A stretch of DNA of 64,000 nucleotides from Druceiella hillmani (lineage: Eukaryota; Arthropoda; Insecta; Lepidoptera; Hepialidae): assembly GCA_039881145.1 (NCBI GenBank), contig JAYKKI010000015.1, positions 29,488,001 to 29,552,000 of the forward strand, written 5' to 3'. The position numbers and the translations under genes were made by a program. Shown one piece after another: positions 12,682 through 22,910 of this stretch (position 1 is its first letter; every line of letters starts with the position of its first letter). The notes under the pieces were generated by a model. It was not told the origin of the DNA and searched no databases. It saw nothing but the letters and a program-made list of their open reading frames with translations.

Positions 12682-12865
12682 TTACTCTGAATGAATATGA
12701 TCATCCTTTATGAAAGTGGAGCCACTCGTAAACGTAATTGATTTCATTCGAATCTCATCACAAAATTGAAGACACGAGAGGAGTAAGCAATACACTGAAC
12801 CGAGGTATCTGTCACGCGAAGTATTAAGGGTTTTTTCGCATGTTGTGCTCATTAATTTATTGTAA
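12682..12865 (+). repeat. Second copy of the Helitron-linked segment, inverted
   Basis: The complement of this segment aligns to 8490-8655. Shared pieces are TCTTCAATTCTGTAATG against TCTTCAATTTTGTGATG, then ATTCGAATAAAAGCAA against ATTCGAATGAAATCAA, and CATTCATTCAGAGTAATGGAC against TATTCATTCAGAGTAACGGAC. The segments therefore belong to one repeat family in opposite orientations. The minus frame here (about 62 codons) has no recognisable domain. Confidence 0.75.
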
Positions 12866-14344
12866 AGCACATACTCTAGTGAACAGGGATTACAAAAATA
12901 ATGACGTAATAAGTATCACAGAAGATTTTCTGAGGAAGCTCAGAAGGGCAGAAAAAAAAATACAAGCTACTTTGGGAACAAAAGTTACGGTCTGAATGAT
13001 AAATAATAAGCCCAAAGAACTTATCTTCGTGGGAAAAGAACTAGAAAAGAAGGAATTGTATAGCATTGTCGGTCTTAATTTTATATATAAAGATTGTGGA
13101 TTGCTCTAGATTTTTGGATAATACGATAATAATACATTTGAAATTGGGATAATTTTCATTAAATACGATTTATTGAAATAATCATGCATTGATCTGGAAA
13201 TAACGGTAATTGTCGGAAGTATTCACACATGTCCGCATGTCAAAAAACATGGATCATCATTGATCATTTATTAAAGTTGTAAGTGTGCCAGACGGTTATT
13301 GATTTAACTAAGACAATCTCTGGTTTCGAAAAGTTTGCAGTTAGAACTGGAATTTCCTCTTTATTCCTTCTTTTGAGTTGGCCGTGGAATCACTGGAAAT
13401 ATTCTTAGATTGAAAAGCGTAATACAACGTTTTAGGAATGTAAAACAGAGCTAAAACAGTGTTTATAGCACTTGTCTACAGGCCGAGGGTTGAACGGTCA
13501 CGAAATACTCCCTTTCAAACAAGGGAAGGCAGCACTTGCCCTGATTGACCGCACATAAAATAATATTATTGAACTCGACCTCTTTCTTTTGTTGCCTTTC
13601 CAAACTTGAGGCACATTACTTGCTGTAAGTGCGCCTTCAATCTCGCTATGTTCGAGGGTTTACTCAAATTAATTCGTAGTACTCCGTGAAGGAACGTTAC
13701 GAAGTTTATTTTCATCAGTTTCAATCTCGTCTTAGTGGATTAAATAAATATACATACTTACCTTGCCTTCAGATGTGCATCATCTCGTGTACACGATGTT
13801 TAAGTATTCAGGATGGCCAGAAATATTTTATGCATAAAATATTTCTGTAGCGAAAAAGTTTAAGTTATTGAAATTTTTACATTTTCTGATGGCTTCTGAT
13901 TTTAGTAATAGCATTTCAGAACTTGTTAATTTTGAGTCCACAACTTATTTAGATAGCACACAGTCTAGTTGTGAATTAAAGGACAGAGAGATATTTAATT
14001 TTTTTTATAGCTTTGGTTTAAAAACCAATAAAGTGCGTGATGAAATAAATATAAGTTACGTAGTTATTCAAATGTCTTGAAATTGTTGATGCAAGTTGAA
14101 ACAATATGGAAATCATTTTAATTCAAATTTGTAATCAAATGCTAGGTGCTACGCGCAATATTTTAGATATTTTTTGAAAAATAGTAATTTAGGATATGTT
14201 GTATATGATTTTGGTATTTATTGTTTCAGAAACGAGCCTTACAATTTTTTTAAATTTTTTCAGTTTCAATTAAAATATTCACCCGATGGAAAGCACTAAA
14301 AAATTCATCTTCGTTTTATATGTATCTTTAAAAATCATTTTTTA
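12866..14344. other. AT-rich stretch, no gene recognised
   Basis: A 60-codon plus frame from the ATG at 13889 to 14080 is weakly coding-like but unrecognised. A shared string with 1408 (GACCTCTTTCTTTTGTTG at 13577) hints at another old dispersed repeat. Confidence 0.4.
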
Positions 14345-14500
14345 ATATTTTGCTTCATGTTAATTGTGATCTTCGTATGAAGCAAAATATAATTAAAATC
14401 TTTTATAAACAACAAAAGCTGTAGAAATTGTGAAACTGTAACAGACGACGGAAGGACGAACGGACGTGATGAATTATAAGGGTCCTTTCCTTTACTGTAT
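14345..14500. repeat. 14-bp hairpin plus interspersed-repeat fragment
   Basis: ATATTTTGCTTCAT (14345-14358) and its complement (14377-14390) form a hairpin with an 18-base loop. Then 14429-14500 carries AACGGACGTGATGAATTATAAGG, with CCTTTCC following: the GACGGAC / ATAAGGGTTCC signature of the interspersed family listed elsewhere. Confidence 0.6.
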
Positions 14501-14788
14501 AAAAGCGTACAGCTTAATTGCTGGCGCGAGATACATGTTTCCGGAGAACGAGGAGTGGTATATTTTAACAAGTTTTTATTTGTTTACTCATAATTTTATT
14601 AAAATAATAGTTGAAATAAGTAAAATTCCTGTATCTACTAATGTCAGAACCAAATCAAAATAATTGCGTGTGGCGTTATAATAAGTTGTCAGTAATAATT
14701 AAGAGATGGATTGCTAACGACAACCTAGGATATTGCATATTCTGATTTATATAATTGAAGTTTTCATTAGTTCACACACACAAAGAGA

Positions 14789-14827
14789 AAGATATTGTGC
14801 AATACCGACGGTGTTGCACAATATCTT
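14789..14827. repeat. Perfect hairpin, 19-bp stem with one-base loop
   Basis: AAGATATTGTGCAA (14789-14802) pairs with TTGCACAATATCTT (14814-14827). Inside, a T-G wobble and ACCG/CGGT continue the stem to a single central A. Confidence 0.9.
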
Positions 14828-15259
14828 CAAATCTGTTATCATATGACGCCGACAACTTTAAATTGTTTGAATTATAGTTGGAACGAATAATGAGTGGCAG
14901 CTAAAAATATTATTAAACTTAAAATATGAAGGATAACTTAGGAAGGAGTAAAAATGCAAAATTGTGGAGAAATTTGGCTCTGGTCTCGAAAGAAGTAGGT
15001 TTGGTTTGCTCATATTTAGGATTATCTGCTCTAGTCGTCATATTTGGGTTTAATCTTTACTAAATATTTTTTTTAAAGTTGGCGGGTTATCATCTGAAAC
15101 ATGTTTTTGATTCGTAATCTTGCATTTCTGCCCACAATTAAATTTTTTTCTAACCTTAAATTACCTTCCTTACTTTGATTAGGAGTAATTAATAATTTCC
15201 ATAAAAAATTGAAAAAGAATTTCATTTACATGAAAATTTAAACACAATTTAAATTATAA

Positions 15260-15295
15260 GCACCCGTTATGAGGTAATTACCTGATAACGGGTGC
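15260..15295. repeat. 36-bp near-perfect palindrome
   Basis: GCACCCGTTATGAGGTAA is followed directly by its complement with a single mismatch (G where C is expected). There is no loop. The GC-rich ends contrast with the AT-rich flanks. Confidence 0.9.
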
Positions 15296-16225
15296 CTTCT
15301 GTGGTTAAATGGGAAAATATAATTTTTTAAAGGCAGTGTATTTTTATTACTATGATTTTTGCATTACGTGCGGTAATTGTTTAAATAAGTTGCCAGTTAT
15401 GAGTAGTAAACTTTTTTTATAGCGCAAACGGTCAAAGTTAGGTGAGGAAAATTAAAAGATCCTGAAAAGTACTCTTTGCAAAGTTTTTATATAAAATTTT
15501 TATGAACATACAATCACAAATATGATGTTTGAACGTTTTTTACCATATCACAATAATTTTCTATCAATGATCAGCTTTATCGCTGACGCATTAACGTTCA
15601 CGCCTCTATCTTTACCGGATACCGACTTTTATTTAGCGTTTTGATGAACTAGTGTTTTTTTACATTTGACGTAACAACTTTTTTAGTATTTTGTCCACGA
15701 AATTACACAGAGCTCCTAAGATTAGACAGAGCTCCCAAGATAGAATAAACGTATATAAGAACGGGCCAAGTGCGAATCTCACTCACGCACAAATAGTTTC
15801 GTAGCACCAAACAATATTAAATATTAAATTTATAAGTTTGCTTTTCTCAAAGAACTGTGAAAAATAAAATTATTGCTGTGATTGGTACGGAAAATATCGC
15901 ACATCTCAAAAATTACACAGCATATCTTTTTCAAACCATTTTCGCTGAAAGATTATAGTCAGTTCTACTTCCTTAATTTTTTTCAGAATTTTACACACGT
16001 TAGATGAAAAGGCAAAGGGGATTTTTTTTAGGATTTTAAAATCGCATATCTCAACAACTACTGACTTAAATAAAAAAAAAGTTACACGCCTATTTTGTTT
16101 ACACGCCTATTTGCATTGGATTTTTTTCAATGGAGTTCTAATATTATTTTTTGTCATAATTCTACTATTTCATTGTACTGCGGTTCATAGAAAACACCTA
16201 CCATCCAAGTGAATAAAATTATAAG

Positions 16226-16452
16226 TGTTTCATTTTACACAATTAAATGAAATTACGTGATGTAGTATTATTTCCATTTTCTTTAAGTTCATTACCACGA
16301 CCTAGGTTTCGTTATATTACATCTTCAGGTGAACCTAGGTCGTGGTAATGAACTTAAAGAAAGTATAAATAATACTACATCACGTAGTTTCATTTAATTG
16401 TGAATAATGAATTTCTACAAAATTAAGCCAAATATATTCAATGTTTCATTTT
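16226..16452. mobile_element. Foldback Penelope-like insertion with 11-bp TSD
   Basis: The target duplication TGTTTCATTTT lies at 16226-16236 and 16442-16452. Between them, a left arm (16237-16305) is the inverted copy of the right arm (16332-16400), joined through a hammerhead-like core. A 40-base tail ending CAAATATATTCA follows on the right only. Arms and tail match the ends of the 29.9 kb Penelope-like copy. No coding sequence remains. Removing the element and one TSD copy restores a member of the interspersed family (ATTATAAGTGTTTCATTTTT followed by GCTATTGGCTACGGAATCC), so the boundaries are well supported. Confidence 0.88.
16295..16332 (-). ncRNA. Hammerhead-ribozyme-like core
   Basis: Read on the minus strand: CAC (stem I), CTGAAGA (hammerhead CUGANGA box), a short GT/AC stem II, GAAA, a three-pair stem III (ACC-TA-GGT), then C as the expected cleavage base, then GTGG closing stem I. 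One extra T sits between the CUGANGA box and stem II, and stem II is weak. Hammerhead motifs are known from Penelope-like elements, which supports the reading. Activity is unproven. Confidence 0.5.
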
Positions 16453-17045
16453 TGCTATTGGCTACGGAATCCTGAAAAAGCTTGTACAAACTAGTGTATT
16501 AGTGTATCGACAATGATGTATGGAAGTATGCAAAAAGGATAAGTGCATATCCAATGAAATGAATGCACTTGTCCTTATTTTTACATATTATACACGAAAT
16601 GAGTTCATTATGTAAAAAAATAAGCAATATTTATGATATGACTCTAAACATAAACATAATTGTAGACATAAAGGAGGAAATGTTGAAATGGCGTGATTGT
16701 TTAAACACATATAAAGGAAGACTGAAAAAAGAATTATATTTACCTTTTGGGTAGATATTTGTTTGGAAAAAATAAATGAGAAAGAAACGTGAAAGACTAA
16801 GCAAGGTATGTCTAGAAAGAATTGAGAAATATCTAAACATTCATATTGTATAATCATTTAAAATAGAAGGATGCATATGAAAGCGTGCATTGAATAGAAC
16901 GAGTTAGAAGAAAGAAGAACATCGAATTAGAACAGTATCTATTTCCGTTTTTCCTCTCTGTACGTGACAGAATAGATACAACCAATAAATCAATCAATGC
17001 AATCCTCATCTCACGATCGTTCGTCGAGCGGAGCGCGCGCTCGCA
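16453..17045. other. No gene recognised; CpG-rich end
   Basis: Positions 16453-16480 finish the interspersed repeat split by the foldback insertion. Overlapping frames on both strands at 16563-16857 are AT-rich and unrecognised. Positions 17015-17045 are strikingly CpG-rich (GAGCGGAGCGCGCGCTCGC) and lead into the dispersed repeat. Confidence 0.5.
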
Positions 17046-17290
17046 GCGGAAAATGAAATAGTTCCGTATTCAGGAAATGTTGCTATTTTCGAAATACGAT
17101 AAACGTTTACGTTCTCGTTTATCATGTTACGTCTTTCGTTGTAATGTATGTTTCTGGGTCAGGCGTTACGGTATATGGGAGGCGAGCTGGCTTTCAAATT
17201 CGCCGTAACGACAATAAATAGTTGGAACGTGCCCCTCGGCCGGTGACGGCAGCCGGCCCGGCTCGGACTGCCCGCACTCGCTGCGTTATA
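17046..17290 (+). repeat. Unnamed dispersed repeat, copy B (CpG-rich)
   Basis: This aligns to 7051-7262 in the same orientation with a few small indels. It retains CpGs that copy A has lost and ends in a GC-rich segment (CGGCCGGTGACGGCAGCC, 17238-17255). The CpG-rich lead-in at 17015-17045 may belong to the same unit. No terminal inverted repeats or target duplication were identified, and no intact frame. It could be a SINE or an untranslated end of a larger element. Confidence 0.88.
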
Positions 17291-17404
17291 TTTAAGCTCA
17301 TATAAGTGAACATGTGGAATTGATTTTCACAGTCACTGTTTGGATTTTCGTGGGATTTTATTCTTTATAATACAGAATTATTTCCGACTTTCATAAAAGA
17401 GGAA

Positions 17405-17408
<4 letters not shown>

Positions 17409-17483
<75 letters not shown>
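17409..17483. repeat. (TA)n microsatellite
   Basis: About 35 uninterrupted TA units. Confidence 0.97.
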
Positions 17484-17488
<5 letters not shown>

Positions 17489-17870
17489 GACAATTCAAAT
17501 ACCACTAAACAAATGTACAGTGTTTAAGTCGGTAATGCAGTACAGCTTTAAAATCACTGTAATGATTACCAAAATAAAAAAGTAGTACTTAATTGAAAAA
17601 TTTAAATTTTTTTATATATAAGGTATTAATTTTTTATGTACGTTTTTTCCTCAAAATTCGTAAATAAATAGTTTGCGATCATTTTGTTACAATTTGTGTT
17701 TTGTTAAAGCTTCAATTAACACTACTAAGTAGTTGAACCAATCCAAAAAGCACGAGTATGTTTAGTGTGACAGTTGAATTTGTAAGATGCCTTCTATTTA
17801 AAAGTAGCATTGTCTTTTTGAAAAAAGTTTTTGAGAAAGTCCTGCATTTTCTATGCTTGTAATATGCTAA

Positions 17871-18181
17871 ATGCAACTGGTAATATGGTGGTACAGTAGT
17901 TTAATACAACTGGTAATATGGTAGTACAGTAGTTTAATACAACTGGTAATATGGCTGTGCAGTAGTTTAATACAACTGGTAATATGGTGGTACAGTAGTT
18001 TAATACAACTGGTAATATGGTGGTACGGTAGTTTAATACAACTGGTAATATGGTGGTACGGTAGTTTAATACAACTGGTAATATGGTGGTACAGTAGTTT
18101 AATACGACTGGTAATATGGTGGTACAGTAGTTTAATACATCTGGTAATGTGATGGTACAGTAGTTTAATAGAACTGGTAAT
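17871..18181. repeat. 33-bp minisatellite, about nine copies
   Basis: Head-to-tail units contain AACTGGTAATATGGTGGTAC and then AGTAGTTTAATAC. The 33-base period is a multiple of three, so the minus strand is open for 116 codons as an 11-residue repeat (VVLNYCTTILP). Substitutions between units are scattered and not obviously synonymous. I treat the frame as a by-product of the period. Confidence 0.97.
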
Positions 18182-21100
18182 ACGGTAGCACTTTCGCTCA
18201 CTCAGCGGATATAACCACTCACCGCCCCAATGATTAGTACGGCGTGCGCTTAATTCAATGTAAGATGGGCGTAAATTATTTTCTAATTAATGGCAGTGAA
18301 ACGACTTATTATGTCAACTTATCAAAAGCTATAACAATAATTGACATCAATATAATTTATAGGCAACTAAATTTTGACACAAGGTCAGATGAAATTCTAC
18401 TCCAAAGCAATATGTGCGCCAGTATAAATGGAGAACCATTATATGTCTGCTTCATATAAGGTTCTTGTCGTGGATTTAACGACATTTCGTATAAAGTTAA
18501 TATTGCCCAATAAAATATTACAAAAGCAAATTGGCACATAGGTTTGTTTCTAATAAATAACCAATACCAGAGATAATAGAATATAATAATAGAATAGTGA
18601 ATATTTTCCTTTGAAAGAGGAAATTTAGTAAAGGTTCAACAGCTATCAATATCCGTAGTTAAATTTTAAACAATAAATGTGAAATCTCGGTGATATTTAA
18701 AGATATATAACCACCAAATTCATATAATCGTAGAAACTTTGTGATATATAAATCTTATATTTTAGTAAGAAAGAGAGGATGTATCTCGATCGATTGTATT
18801 AAGTTGTATTTTCATAACTGAGACATTATTTTTAATTATAAACGATAATAAGACAAAACTGGTCACAACCTCCTTTCAATATAACCACATTGTTATAAGT
18901 TAAACAAGCATTAGATTTTATCTTAAAAAGCTGCACAGCGGAGTGTCAAAACATTAAATGTCAAGGTGTCTGACTAAATTGAGAACTTACGTATATGAAT
19001 ATGTGCATATATATGTTTGTGCAGTGCAACATAGGTCCTTTGAACACGGAAGCGAATGGCAGCGGCGCCGGAAGAACGGCGGCCGCCCCGTCAGCTGACA
19101 ACCTCCATGACACAGTTGCCCTAAATGTATTAATATCACAGTTCGAATCTCTTTACTGACCAGTATCCTTCTCAATACTATTTATCGCCTTTACATTACC
19201 AAGGATATAATGTTCCCTCAGCCACTTCGATTGCGTATTTACGTACATAGTTTTGACCTATGTAGATTTTCAAGAGATGGAGCAAGCTTTTAAGATGATA
19301 AATGACGAGGTTTCATTCAGTCGGTTAAGAGATGTCTTCTTTGCATTGACACTAATTAGGTAATTAGGGTAGTGTGTACAACACTGAATAAATTACTTCC
19401 TGTTCCATTAATAAATGTCGGATGTTTCAGACAACACTGTATTTCAAAAATGTCTTGCTAATGAGAAAGTGATATTCATTCAAATTCGAATATGAAGATT
19501 AATGGCTAAAACATGTAATAATTTAGTTATTTGCATGCTCGTTTTACGTTCAAGTTGACCGAAAAGCATTTCTATTTAAAGAATGTAGTCAAAGACTCTC
19601 AAAATAATTAGCCATGTGGAAATGAAAAATATTAAAAAATGAAAATTACAAAAATATATTTCTTTAACAAACATAAAAAAACTATTTAGGCTAATTAATT
19701 AATGTAAAAACCAAATTAATGCAAATTCCAAAGACATATCTATTTTATATTTCCAGTGATGAGGGAGACAAGAAAGGTGAAAAAAAATTAAAGAATGTAC
19801 GAAATGTAATAATCTTAATAATGGAAGGTAATCGTAATAATTTACCAATAATATCATTAAATTTAATAATCATTAAAATGGAATTAAAAATGTCTAGTCA
19901 ATATACGTATATATTATTAAATTAATTATAGTTTTGAATATAATTTCTTCTCTCAATTTCATTTTCTTTTAATCCATGTATTGTGTACAATATTCACTTT
20001 CAAACAACAATTTATTTCTCTTTTAATGCTCTAGATACTAAATAATAACATTTTTGCACTAATTTTTATATCTTCACGGTTTTGTCAACAAAAGCGTGAT
20101 TCATATTTTTTATAATTTTTTATATCGAGATTTGCTTAAAATCAGTTCAATTTATTCTGCCATTCGCGTTAATTTGAAACCAACTACCTAAACATTATGT
20201 TCGAGAGATAGGCGGGCATATAAATACACTAGAAAATGAGTCACCTTTTGGAGCACAGAAGTTTAGGAAATTACTGACCACTAAGCGGCAAAAAGTAAGT
20301 GAACAAACCAGTTGTCTCACAATTAGAATTATGTTGAGACATGTAGAGGGCACGCCCATAATTGTAATTCAAGTTGCAGAGCATTTTTGAAGCGTTTTTT
20401 TCAAGATTCGTATTTGTGTTAGAAATATGGACATGTACTCTCAGTAACCCAGCAGCCTGGTTTAGTCAAAACTGCGGCGAGTTGAATAAACAATTTTGAG
20501 AAAAAGATATTGTTAACTATCAAATAAATGGAGCTAAAGACTGAAATAGCAATCAAAATATTATGACAGCTATGTGAAAAAAAATTTCCTACAATCAAAA
20601 AGGCACATAAGCATAATTACGAAACATTAAGTAATTTCAATTGAACAAGAGGTATTTCGAATTTAATAAAATGGAGTATAAGCCAATTACGTAGAACAAT
20701 AATTATTAATTTGGTATTATTTATAACTAGGCATAAAATATTATAACTAATTCTATAACCAGTATAATTCTATATATAGCATAATTCTATATACAGTATC
20801 AAGAATTGCTTTTAAACCTGGCGGGATTATTCTGGCTCTTCGCAACATTCTTAAATCCTTTGTTATTTTGTCCTCTGCAATTACCCTGCGATTATATTAA
20901 TTTGCCTTTCTATGTCTATAAACAATTTGTCAACATACTCTAAGAACTGCCTGTTCTGTAAATACCTTTCTAAAACTGGAATTATATTCCACCTTAAAAT
21001 GACACCCAATTTTGCACAATTACTATTTGTTTACACCGCGACAATTTGCAATACAGTCGATCCTGAGTCACATGCACTTGATGCATATAACGATATAAAA

Positions 21101-22040
21101 AGAAATATTTGAAAATGATACTAAATCTATGAAATATTATATAGATAAGGCTTCATTCCTAATACTCTTCTTAATTTTTACATAAGTTTTTAAATGAAAT
21201 AAACTATGTATATGAAATAAACCACGAAATGCCGTTTGACGAATTTAATGCCATTTCTGTTGCATTATTTCCTTCAAGTTTTTTTTGTAATAATGTCTAA
21301 ACGATTATAAAATCAAAAAAATAAATAAAACCATTACATAACCCCAAAATAGGGATTTAAATAATTTTTAAAGGGATAAGGGAAAAACATACAAAATTAC
21401 TAATAAACATTAAACGTTTACAATCCGTAAAATGTACAGGTGTGTTTATCGCTTTTAATAGTCATGAATGGCGCATTCCGATGATATAATGTTGTAAACT
21501 ATTTTTAAGACCGGACGAATTTTCAAATCACTCAGTCATTCAACATTTAAGAAGTTTTTTATATTGATAAACTATTATTTCGCCTACACGAATAAGAAAA
21601 AATGAAAAAAAGGAAAACTTAGCGGTGGCTCTCGAATGTAACTGGAATCTTATAGACCCTCGTCATTAACCCCTTCCCGCACGATTAGTTGTTGGCGATA
21701 AATTTAGATAATAATTATTTTATCGATAGATTCCATTTTCTCATCTTTGTTCATTTATATTTTCAGATCATCTCGTACTTAGGCGTAGTTAATATTGAAG
21801 CATTACGTCACGCATCAATTCTTCTATAGCGACCCTTTATACGAGGGTAGCATTTAAAGTTTGTAAATTCACCATTTGTAATAATGGCATTAAAAAAATA
21901 CAATTTGAAAATCGATACTACGGAAATCTTTACTAATCCATTGAGGTATTTTTACTGAATTTGTCATTTGTTTTTAAAAATTAAAGTATCATATTTTCGT
22001 TGTGGTTTCAATCAACAACAAAGTTACGATCAATTTTGGC
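18182..22040. other. AT-rich; one GC-rich island at 19045-19105
   Basis: The island (GCAGCGGCGCCGGAAG, then ACGGCGGCCGCCCCGTCAGC) is the most GC-rich spot in this stretch and contains a NotI-type octamer. Short frames cross it but none shows a recognised domain. TTAACCCCTTCCCGC at 21667 recalls a piggyBac-type end, without a partner. The rest is featureless. Confidence 0.5.
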
Positions 22041-22049
22041 TGGAATTTT

Positions 22050-22910
22050 ATAATGAATCTACTCAAAATTGATTTAATGAATAGCAATCTTAGTGATGAT
22101 CTGCGTTAGAGAAGTCTCTCAACAGGGACGATTAAAGATAACCTCAATGTTGTAGCGCTTATGGCAAAAACTGATTTGAGAGCATGAGTCAAGCACAGAA
22201 AATTTTACATGAACGTATAGGCTTCAGGAGACTTTGTGCTAGGTGACACCTATTATTTAACCGAAGCCCTAAAACACCGTCGCTTTGATTGCTGTGTAGA
22301 AATGTCACATATATTCGACGAGGTCACTCGAATATCTTATTCGAAATAATCACGGGTGATGAAAATTGGATATACTCTTAGGGGCCCGAAATTCTGCAGT
22401 CTGCGCAGTGGGTATTTCCGTCTCAAGGATTGCCTACAAGGATGAACAAAGACGAAGTGCTGGAAAAAAGATGGTCACCTTGTTTTTCCGACGAACTGGT
22501 TATTTTGGCGTGATGGTTCCAGAAAATAAAAGAACAGGTGCCGCACACTGATACATGAGCAATTGTTTGCTTGTTGTTTTGGAAAGTGTCCGAGAACAAC
22601 ACTCTCACAGTAGAATCTTGCATCATTACGACTACGCCTCTGCATGTTCAGCAAACAAATGACCAAATATTTGTCGGGTGTAGAATTTTTGGACAATACA
22701 GCTTCGATCACTTTTCATGCAATTTCCACTTGTTTACAAAGATAAAAGATAAACTACAAAGTATACGATTCCCCAAGGTCGACGAAGCGGTAACTGTCTC
22801 CAAAAATAACGTGGAAGGTATTCCAAAAGAGGGCTGATTACTTCTCTCAGAGATTCTATTGAATGAATCAATACATAGTGTCACAGAGACTATTTTGAAA
22901 AACAATAAAT
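22050..22910 (+). pseudogene. Second mariner-family transposase, dead copy
   Basis: Blocks of a mariner transposase distinct from the 4.7 kb copy appear in shifting plus frames. ITGDENWIYS (about 22348-22377) carries the first catalytic aspartate in its usual ITGDE setting. SAQWVFPSQGLPTR follows. RRSAGKKMVTLFFRRTGYFG (about 22452-22511) matches the block between the first and second aspartates. LHHYDY near 22620-22640 is a distorted form of the HHDNA second-aspartate motif. YSFDHFSCNFHLF with IKDKLQSIRF (about 22700-22770) corresponds to the YSPDLAPNDFFLFP block, with the third aspartate position read as N. Frameshifts and stops show it is inactive. The end of the family's C-terminus is lost near 22840. 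Confidence 0.85.

Noticed and set aside
13889..14080. 60-codon plus frame starting MASDFSNS
   Set aside because: Plausible start and serine-rich N-terminus, but nothing supports it beyond length.
16563..16857. Overlapping frames on both strands
   Set aside because: Three mutually exclusive frames in AT-rich DNA, none with a motif.
17851..18201. 116-codon minus-strand frame with 11-residue repeats
   Set aside because: It is entirely the 33-bp minisatellite; the open frame follows from the period.
19131..19155. GTTCGAATC as a tRNA B box
   Set aside because: No A box or cloverleaf at the right distance; the same holds for GGTTCGAAAAT at 61608.
21667..21690. TTAACCCCTTCCCGC as a piggyBac-type terminus
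   Set aside because: No matching inverted end with TTAA was found nearby.
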